From assembly GCF_006539525.1 (NCBI RefSeq), contig NZ_BJNE01000005.1, forward strand, positions 124,001-188,000: DNA of 64,000 nucleotides, read 5' to 3'. Below are positions 58,796-64,000 of this stretch, one piece after another. A program made the position numbers and the translations under genes. The DNA is from Glutamicibacter nicotianae (lineage in GTDB: Bacteria; Actinomycetota; Actinomycetes; Actinomycetales; Micrococcaceae). The notes under the pieces were generated by a model, which did no database searches, was not told where the DNA came from, and saw only the letters and a program-made list of their open reading frames with translations. Every line of letters starts with the position of its first letter. Within the stretch, counting starts at the first letter, position 1.

Positions 58796-58840
58796 AACCG
58801 GCCTGGATGCAGCATCGCGCTGCTTCCGGGCCGGTTTTCT
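58796..58840. terminator. Terminator after ansP, shared with the convergent oxidase gene
   Basis: AACCGGCC (58796-58803) pairs with GGCCGGTT (58829-58836) with an inner GCAGC/GCTGC stem, then TTCTGCG; the minus strand shows a short TTCTG tail. Confidence 0.75.
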
Positions 58841-58855
58841 GCGTTCCGAGCCTGT

Positions 58856-61768
58856 CTAGCCGGTGATCTTGGCCTTGAGCAGCACCTGCGCCAGGTGCAT
58901 TCCGCGGGCCTCTGTGCCCTCGGCGATCTGCGTGCGGCAGGAGAATCCGTCGGCGAGCACCACATCGTCCTGCGCACGATTGCGAATGGCCGGGAAGAGC
59001 TCGCGTTCGCCCAGCGAGCGGGATAGTTCCGCATGTCCGGGTTCGAATCCCCAGTTGCCGGCCAAGCCGCAGCAGCCCGTTTCGATTTCGCGCTCGTCAA
59101 TGCCGATGCTGCGCAGCACGGCCGAGGACGAGCCATGGTCGCCCTGCGAACGCTCATGGCAGTGGACCTGCGACACCGCGCCGACATTCAGCTGTTCGAA
59201 GGGCCAGCCGGCGCTGGGCTTGCCATCGGCCGGAACGTGCTTGGCGATCAGATCCGCGAACGGCACGACGGCTGCCGACAGCGCAGCCGCGCGCGGGTCC
59301 TCGGGAACCAGCTCGGTGATTTCGTGGCCGAGCATAACCGTGCATGACGGTTCCAGGCCGATCACCGGGTAGCCTGCCTTGACCAGGGGTTCCATGACGT
59401 CCAAGGTGTGCTTGATGACCTTGCGCACGGTATCCAGCTGGCCGGTTGAGTGCCAGGTCAAACCGCAGCAGACGAATCCTTCGGGAATGATTACCCGGTA
59501 GCCGAGGGTTTCGAGCACTTCGACTGCCGCCTGGCCCGGTCCGGTATCCAGGTGGTTATTGAAGGAATCTGGCCAGAGCACCACGGTGCCCTGCGGCGAT
59601 TCGGCTTCTGTTTCCTTCCGCTTGGCCGCCCAGCGCTGCAGCGATTCGCCCGAGAACGTGATCATCTTGCGTGTCGGTTCAATGCCGCCAACCTTCTTGA
59701 CAAGCCGTTGCACCGCGTCGATGCGCAGCACCGTGTTGGCCAGGGGTGCTACGCCTGGCACCTGGTGCATCCAGTGGGTGAGCTTGGGTAGCCACCCCAT
59801 GGTGTAGTGCGCCATCGGGCGGATGCGACCCTCGTAGAACTTGTGCAGGAACTCCGACTTGTAGGTCGCCATATCCACATTGACCGGGCATTCGGAAGCG
59901 CAGGCCTTGCAGGACAGACAGAGGTCCAGGGCGTCCTTCACCTCTTCGGACTTGTAGGCATCGGGCAAGGTGGTGCCGCGGAACATCTCGGAAAGCACCC
60001 GGGCACGGCCGCGCGTGGAGTTGACCTCGTCATGGGTGCCCTGGAAGGACGGGCACATGGCCCCCTCGTCCGAACGGCACAGGCCTACGCCCACGCAGCG
60101 GTTGACCGCGTTGACCAAGGAACCCTTGTCGCGCGAGAGCGCATGAACCGGCGTCAGCTCGAAGCTGCGCTGCCCGGGTCCGGGACGCAGCGACTCATCG
60201 ATGCGTTCCGGATTGACCAATACCCCGGGGTTGAACAGGCCCTCGGGGTCAAAGGCCGCCTTGAAGCTGGCGAATGCCTTCATCATCTTCGAGCTGTACA
60301 TGCGGGTGAGCAATTCCGAGCGGGCCCGGCCGTCCCCGTGTTCGCCGGACAGGGAGCCGCCATGCTTGGCCACGGTGTCGGCGGCCTGTTCCATGAACTG
60401 GCGGAAGATCGCCACGCCTTCATTGGTGCCCAAGTCGAAGGAGATGCGCACGTGGACGCAACCCTCGCCGAAGTGCCCGAAGGGGATGCCGCGCAGTCCA
60501 TGGGCGTCCATGAGCGCGTACAGATCGCGCAGGTATCCGGCAAGATTCTCCGGCGGTACGGCTGAATCTTCCCAGGACGGCCAGGCCTCGCCGCCATCTG
60601 GCAGGCGGGTGACAATACCGGCGGAGGCTTCGCGGATCTTCCACAGCGTGCGGGCCTCGGCATGGTCCGTAACGACCACGGCATCGATCGCGGCCCCGGC
60701 CGCTGCATCATACGCTGACTGCACCAGCTCATCGGCGATGCTTCGTGCTTGTTCGATGGTTTGCCCGGCTGTCTCGCAGAAGAGCCAGCCGCCGGCCTTG
60801 GCGACGCCACCGCGGTTGGCGGCACCCATGCCAGGCAGATTGGATCCGGCACTCTGCTGACCGGGACGGCTGCGCAGCGCATCGAGCAGATCTCCGCCCA
60901 TGCCTTCCGCAGTGGCAAGACCGGGACGGCGCAGGGATGCTGCCGCGGCCGCGGCATCGAAAACAGTTTCAAAAGCCAGGACTGCAAGCGCAGTATGCTT
61001 CGGCTTCTCGACAAGGCGCACCACCAGCTCGGTGATCACCCCGAGGGTGCCTTCGGACCCAGCCAGCGCCTTGGCGACATTGAACCCGTTTTCCGGGAGC
61101 AGATAGTGCATGCCGTAGCCCGAGACCTGGCGCGCGAAGCGGCCCAGTTCTGTGCGCAGTTCCTTGAGGTTCGCATCGCGCAGCGCCTTGAGCTTTCCGT
61201 CAAGCTCATCGCTGTTGGTTCCGTCGGCATTGACCTCGACCACGGATCCGTCGCCGAGCATGATCTTCATGGACACAACGTTGTCCGCGGCGGTGCCCCA
61301 CGCCAGCGAGTGCGATCCGCAGGCGTTGTTGGCCACCATGCCGCCTACGGTGCAGCGGCTATGGGTCGACGGATCCGGACCGTAGGTCAGCCCGTATTGC
61401 GCAGCAGCATCACGCAGCTGGTCGCAGATGACTCCAGGCTGGATGCGCGCGGTCTTCGCCTCGGGATCGATGTCGAGGATCTTATTGAAATAGCGGGAGG
61501 TGTCCAGCACCAGACCTTCGCCGATGGCATTGCCCGCAACCGAGGTGCCTCCACCTCGCGACGTGATCGAAAGGCCTTCGGCCTTGGCATACTCGATGCC
61601 CAAGGCGATGTCGGCCTCACTGCGCACTTCAAGTACAGCCTGCGGCACCCGGCGGAAAATCGAGGCATCGGAAATATATGCAGCCCGAGTCGTCAGATCG
61701 GTCCGTAGCCGTTCCCGCATCTCAATTGCCTCAGGGGTCAGGGTCTGGATGCTCGACTGAGCTGACAT
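58856..61768 (-). CDS. FAD/Fe-S D-2-hydroxyacid (D-lactate-type) dehydrogenase fusion
   Basis: 970 residues from ATG 61768. N-terminal PCMH FAD domain (about 30-260; SRGGGTSVAGNAIGEGLVLDTSRYFN, STHSRCTVGGMVANNACGSHSLAWG), FAD-oxidase C domain (about 260-530; GHFGEGCVHVRISF, GSLSGEHGDGRARSELL), two 4Fe-4S clusters (CVGVGLC...CPSF and CLSCKACASECPVN, about 565-645) and two CCG domains (FVCCGLTWHSTGQ, TGCCGLAGNWGFE). This GlcD-GlpC-like fusion oxidises D-lactate, glycolate or 2-hydroxyglutarate and passes electrons to quinone. A GntR regulator is divergent and a TRAP carrier follows it. Confidence 0.9.
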   Translation of the reverse strand: MSAQSSIQTLTPEAIEMRERLRTDLTTRAAYISDASIFRRVPQAVLEVRSEADIALGIEYAKAEGLSITSRGGGTSVAGNAIGEGLVLDTSRYFNKILDIDPEAKTARIQPGVICDQLRDAAAQYGLTYGPDPSTHSRCTVGGMVANNACGSHSLAWGTAADNVVSMKIMLGDGSVVEVNADGTNSDELDGKLKALRDANLKELRTELGRFARQVSGYGMHYLLPENGFNVAKALAGSEGTLGVITELVVRLVEKPKHTALAVLAFETVFDAAAAAASLRRPGLATAEGMGGDLLDALRSRPGQQSAGSNLPGMGAANRGGVAKAGGWLFCETAGQTIEQARSIADELVQSAYDAAAGAAIDAVVVTDHAEARTLWKIREASAGIVTRLPDGGEAWPSWEDSAVPPENLAGYLRDLYALMDAHGLRGIPFGHFGEGCVHVRISFDLGTNEGVAIFRQFMEQAADTVAKHGGSLSGEHGDGRARSELLTRMYSSKMMKAFASFKAAFDPEGLFNPGVLVNPERIDESLRPGPGQRSFELTPVHALSRDKGSLVNAVNRCVGVGLCRSDEGAMCPSFQGTHDEVNSTRGRARVLSEMFRGTTLPDAYKSEEVKDALDLCLSCKACASECPVNVDMATYKSEFLHKFYEGRIRPMAHYTMGWLPKLTHWMHQVPGVAPLANTVLRIDAVQRLVKKVGGIEPTRKMITFSGESLQRWAAKRKETEAESPQGTVVLWPDSFNNHLDTGPGQAAVEVLETLGYRVIIPEGFVCCGLTWHSTGQLDTVRKVIKHTLDVMEPLVKAGYPVIGLEPSCTVMLGHEITELVPEDPRAAALSAAVVPFADLIAKHVPADGKPSAGWPFEQLNVGAVSQVHCHERSQGDHGSSSAVLRSIGIDEREIETGCCGLAGNWGFEPGHAELSRSLGERELFPAIRNRAQDDVVLADGFSCRTQIAEGTEARGMHLAQVLLKAKITG

Positions 61769-61801
61769 GGTGAGCGCCTCTCGTTGATTCGTCCCACCAG
61801 A

Positions 61802-61813
61802 GTAACATGTTAC
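61802..61813. promoter_or_regulatory. GntR operator candidate between oxidase and regulator
   Basis: GTAACATGTTAC, a perfect 12-bp palindrome within AGTAACATGTTACATACT, in the 108-base gap of the divergent pair. FadR/GntR-FCD operators commonly have this GTnnnACnnnnAC or palindromic GTAAC/GTTAC form. Confidence 0.65.
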
Positions 61814-61876
61814 ATACTGTTTAGTTTCTTGATTACGTGAAAACTCCGCAAGAGATTTCAATGAGAGAATCAGTTC

Positions 61877-62602
61877 ATGACCTCCGATCTCCAAGTCCCC
61901 GCCCAACATGGGCGCACATTGACCGAACAAGTGATGGACTACGTCCGTTCAGCTGTCATTTCTGGGGAATTGAAGACCGACACCCTCTACAGCGTCTACC
62001 AGCTGGCTGATCGCCTGAAGATATCCCGCTCACCGGTGCGCGATGGCTTGTTGCGCCTGGAGGAAGCCGGCTTGGTTGAATTTGCTCGTAATCGCGGCTT
62101 CCGCATCATTCCGACCCAGCCAAAGGATGTCGCAGAAATTTTCTCGCTCAGGCTGGCGCTGGAGGTTCCCGCCGCATTCAGGGCCGCGCAGGCCTGCACC
62201 CCGCAGATCGCGGCGCGGCTCAATGACATCGTTGCCGGCTTGGCCCGATGCGCCGAAGCGGATCTGACCGAAGAGTTCTTCGATCTGGACCAGCAGCTGC
62301 ACGACTTCATCCTTGAGGTCGCGCAGTCGAACCGCGGGCGCAACATCGTGAACCGCCTTCGTGTCGCAACGCGGCTGCTTGGTGTTTCCACCGCAGGCAA
62401 GCAGCGCACCCTGGGTGACATCATGGCCGAGCATGAACCGATCATCACCGCCATCTCCAGCGGCAATGCCCCGGCGGCTGCGCTTGCCATGCGCCAGCAC
62501 CTGGTCGCGACAGGAAAGCTACTGCTTGTACAAGCAGTTCAGGGCCAAGGCTTGGACCTTGACCCTGAAAACTTGTGGACTGAACTGACAGCTGGCTACT
62601 AG
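61877..62602 (+). CDS. GntR/FadR-family (FCD) regulator
   Basis: 241 residues. Winged HTH: LTEQVMDYVRSAVISGELKTDTLYSVYQLADRLKISRSPVRDGLLRLEEAGLVEFARNRGFRI (about 14-78); FCD helical domain with FFDLDQQLHDFILEVAQSNRGRNIVNRL and DIMAEHEPIITAISSGNAPAAALAMRQHL carrying metal-binding Asp and His residues. LldR/GlcC-type FCD regulators answer to lactate or glycolate. Divergent from the D-2-hydroxyacid dehydrogenase with a perfect palindrome between; convergent (4-base overlap) with the small membrane gene of the TRAP unit. Confidence 0.92.
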   Translation: MTSDLQVPAQHGRTLTEQVMDYVRSAVISGELKTDTLYSVYQLADRLKISRSPVRDGLLRLEEAGLVEFARNRGFRIIPTQPKDVAEIFSLRLALEVPAAFRAAQACTPQIAARLNDIVAGLARCAEADLTEEFFDLDQQLHDFILEVAQSNRGRNIVNRLRVATRLLGVSTAGKQRTLGDIMAEHEPIITAISSGNAPAAALAMRQHLVATGKLLLVQAVQGQGLDLDPENLWTELTAGY

Positions 62603-62826
62603 TCCTGCTCGTCTTCCTTGTATTCCTTTGAATACTGCAGCACGAAGGCGCACAGTGCGCACGCGGTCGCAAAACTGAAGGTCCACGGATACAGGATCTG
62701 CTTGGCTCCGCTGACCAGATCACCATTCAGTGACAGCACACCGGCCAGCTGGGTACCGACGATTGCAGTGCCGCCGATCATGAACAGCGCCAAGAAGACC
62801 AGGAATAGTATTTTCATGAGTCGCAT
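62599..62826 (-). CDS. Small two-helix membrane protein next to TRAP permease
   Basis: 75 residues: MKILFLVFLALFMIGGTAIVGTQLAGVL forms the first membrane segment, YPWTFSFATACALCAFVLQYS the second, then an acidic tail KEYKEDEQD. It begins 9 bases after the TRAP large-permease stop, so it is in the same transcript. TRAP small subunits (DctQ) have four helices and about 160 residues, so this is not a normal DctQ. It could be an accessory or regulatory subunit; no known family recognised. Confidence 0.7.
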   Translation of the reverse strand: MRLMKILFLVFLALFMIGGTAIVGTQLAGVLSLNGDLVSGAKQILYPWTFSFATACALCAFVLQYSKEYKEDEQD

Positions 62827-62835
62827 GTTTTTCTC

Positions 62836-63999
62836 CTACGAAATCGGAATCGGCAGCCAGCCCATGCCGACAAGCCAGGCAATGACGATCATTGGCAGCA
62901 CGAAATAGCCCAGCAATGGCATGAACATCTTGGTTGGATTGGTTTCGGCAAAGCCGGCAGCCAGATAGATCGGCGCACCGACCGGTGGAGAAGAACCCTC
63001 TGTCGAGGTGCACAACAGGACCGTCACCACGGCGATGACTGGATCGATACCCACGCTGGTCAACGCCATCACTGCCGGCGCACCCACGGCCGCGGCGGTT
63101 GCCGTCGAGGACAGCGGGGTGGCTACGACAACGGCCATGACACAGACGATTGCGACAATCGCCGCCTTTGGCATATCCAGCGAACCCAGGAAATCCGAAA
63201 GCTGCGGACCGACGCCCAGCGCTTCCATGATGTTCGAAGCGCTCAGCGCAGCGAACAGCGAAACACCAACAGTGGCGAACTGCGGCAGCTCGCGATTCAG
63301 GATCACCTTGAACTTCGAATCCGGCGCGAAGATCCGCTTTCGGCCCTCGATCAATGCGATCGCCGAGATGAGAATCGGAACCCAAACAATGATGGAGATC
63401 GAGCCCATCGAGTCCTTGCCCACCAACTCCGGGCGGGACAGGAATTCAAACAGCGGGCCGAAGGTCAGTGCAACAGGGATCGCGATGCCAAGGAAGATCA
63501 GTAGCGAGCGCCATCCTTCGCGCAGCGCTTGCCCTAACGTCGCCATGCCCTCCCGATTCGCTACGGGAATGCCGTCGGCACGAGCCCAAGTGAACACCAG
63601 GATCATGCGGTAGAGCACGCAATAAGCACCGCCAATGGCCAGTGCAACATATACGTCGCCAGCAGAAATTCCAGCGGCGGCCGGCATGGCCAAGAGGATG
63701 AACATGGTGCTGTTCGGCGGGAGCGCGACGCCCAAGCCGGAGTTTCCCGCTACCAGCGTTGCGGCGCGATTGGACGACCAGCCGTTTTCCTTCATCCACG
63801 GAATGGTTACCGAGCCGACCGTCGCCGTGTTGCCTGCGGTAGATCCTGCCACCAGCCCGATTGCGGCCGAGCCCAGGGTCGAGACGTAGGCCGATCCACC
63901 GCGAACGCGCCCGAACATCGAATTCAGGATATGGATCAGGCGCTCGATCAGGCCTGTCGCCGAGACGATCACTCCCATGAACACAAAGGCCATGCCCGC
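62836..63999 (-). CDS. TRAP transporter large permease (DctM family), 5' end outside the window
   Basis: About 388 codons are visible; the start lies beyond the window edge. DctM pattern: GLIERLIHILNSMFGRVRGGSAYVSTLGSAAIGLVAGSTAGNTATVGSVTIPWMKENGWSSNRAATLVAGNSGLGVALPPNSTMFILLAM in the first half and SVGIDPVIAVVTVLLCTSTEGSSPPVGAPIYLAAGFAETNPTKMFMPLLGYFVLPMIVIAWLVGMGWLP at the end. TRAP systems import C4-dicarboxylates, lactate or other organic acids using a Na+ gradient and a periplasmic-type binding protein. Nearby 2-hydroxyacid dehydrogenase suggests a hydroxy-acid substrate. Unusual residues (PPNST rather than PPSxx) mark a divergent subgroup. Confidence 0.85.
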   Translation of the reverse strand, partial: AGMAFVFMGVIVSATGLIERLIHILNSMFGRVRGGSAYVSTLGSAAIGLVAGSTAGNTATVGSVTIPWMKENGWSSNRAATLVAGNSGLGVALPPNSTMFILLAMPAAAGISAGDVYVALAIGGAYCVLYRMILVFTWARADGIPVANREGMATLGQALREGWRSLLIFLGIAIPVALTFGPLFEFLSRPELVGKDSMGSISIIVWVPILISAIALIEGRKRIFAPDSKFKVILNRELPQFATVGVSLFAALSASNIMEALGVGPQLSDFLGSLDMPKAAIVAIVCVMAVVVATPLSSTATAAAVGAPAVMALTSVGIDPVIAVVTVLLCTSTEGSSPPVGAPIYLAAGFAETNPTKMFMPLLGYFVLPMIVIAWLVGMGWLPIPIS

Positions 64000-64000
64000 G

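Noticed and set aside
62599-62826. TRAP small subunit DctQ
   Set aside because: Only two membrane helices and 75 residues instead of four helices and about 160 residues.
1-64000. CRISPR arrays, tRNA/rRNA genes, insertion sequences or prophage
   Set aside because: No regularly spaced repeats, no tRNA-like CCA/anticodon structures noticed, no transposase or phage structural protein among the translated frames.

Overview
The window is about 64 kb of high-GC chromosomal DNA (genes close together, frequent 4-base ATGA/GTGA overlaps, GTG and TTG starts, AGGAG-type ribosome binding sites, several probable leaderless starts). Protein style and content (IclR/GntR-controlled catabolic operons, COG0523 plus C-minus L36, QsuB-type dehydroshikimate dehydratase, poxvirus-type topoisomerase IB) point to an actinobacterium of the Micrococcaceae, most likely an Arthrobacter or Glutamicibacter relative. 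That placement is inference from gene content; no rRNA is present. No tRNA, rRNA, CRISPR array, intact insertion sequence or phage was found.

Layout. 0-5 kb: the end of a lutC-like gene, then an IclR regulator divergent from an aromatic-ring flavin monooxygenase and an MFS transporter. 5-10 kb: YceI protein and a complete four-gene OpuC-type compatible-solute ABC importer. 10-15 kb: FAH-family hydrolase, a Zur-like promoter driving a P-loop-less COG0523 protein and the zinc-free ribosomal protein L36, an alanine/glycine:cation symporter and a CitE-like lyase. 15-23 kb: CycA-type amino-acid permease, DUF4262 protein, malic enzyme, an HTH/membrane protein pair of unknown role, an aminotransferase and a lipoprotein intradiol dioxygenase. 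23-29 kb: quinate/shikimate catabolism (IclR, QsuB, shikimate dehydrogenase, ShiA-like importer, LysR). 29-34 kb: hydroxybutyrate dehydrogenase, NUDIX, acyl-CoA dehydrogenase, GNAT, and an HxlR/NAD(P)-binding pair. 34-39 kb: a dipeptide-type ABC importer with fused ATPase.

38.8-41.1 kb is a small decayed accessory island: M23-like protein, YefM-type antitoxin with an amputated RelE toxin, a nonsense-mutated acetyltransferase and an intact HigBA pair. 41-49.4 kb: acyl-CoA ligase, topoisomerase IB, D-threonine aldolase-like enzyme, IclR regulator, VOC protein and an acetoacetate-use operon (scoAB plus thiolase). 49-54 kb: phosphatase, phosphodiesterase, lone fabH, then an ArsR-controlled SRPBCC gene followed by a multiply damaged TIGR03086/SRPBCC gene. 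54-59 kb: a GntR-asparaginase-aspartase-permease operon. 59-64 kb: a 970-residue FAD/Fe-S D-2-hydroxyacid dehydrogenase divergent from a GntR regulator, followed by a TRAP large permease that runs off the window.

Taken together the region is mainly a carbon and nitrogen scavenging neighbourhood: aromatic and hydroaromatic acids, ketone bodies, lactate-like acids, amino acids and peptides, with each short operon paired to its own local repressor and often to a visible palindrome.
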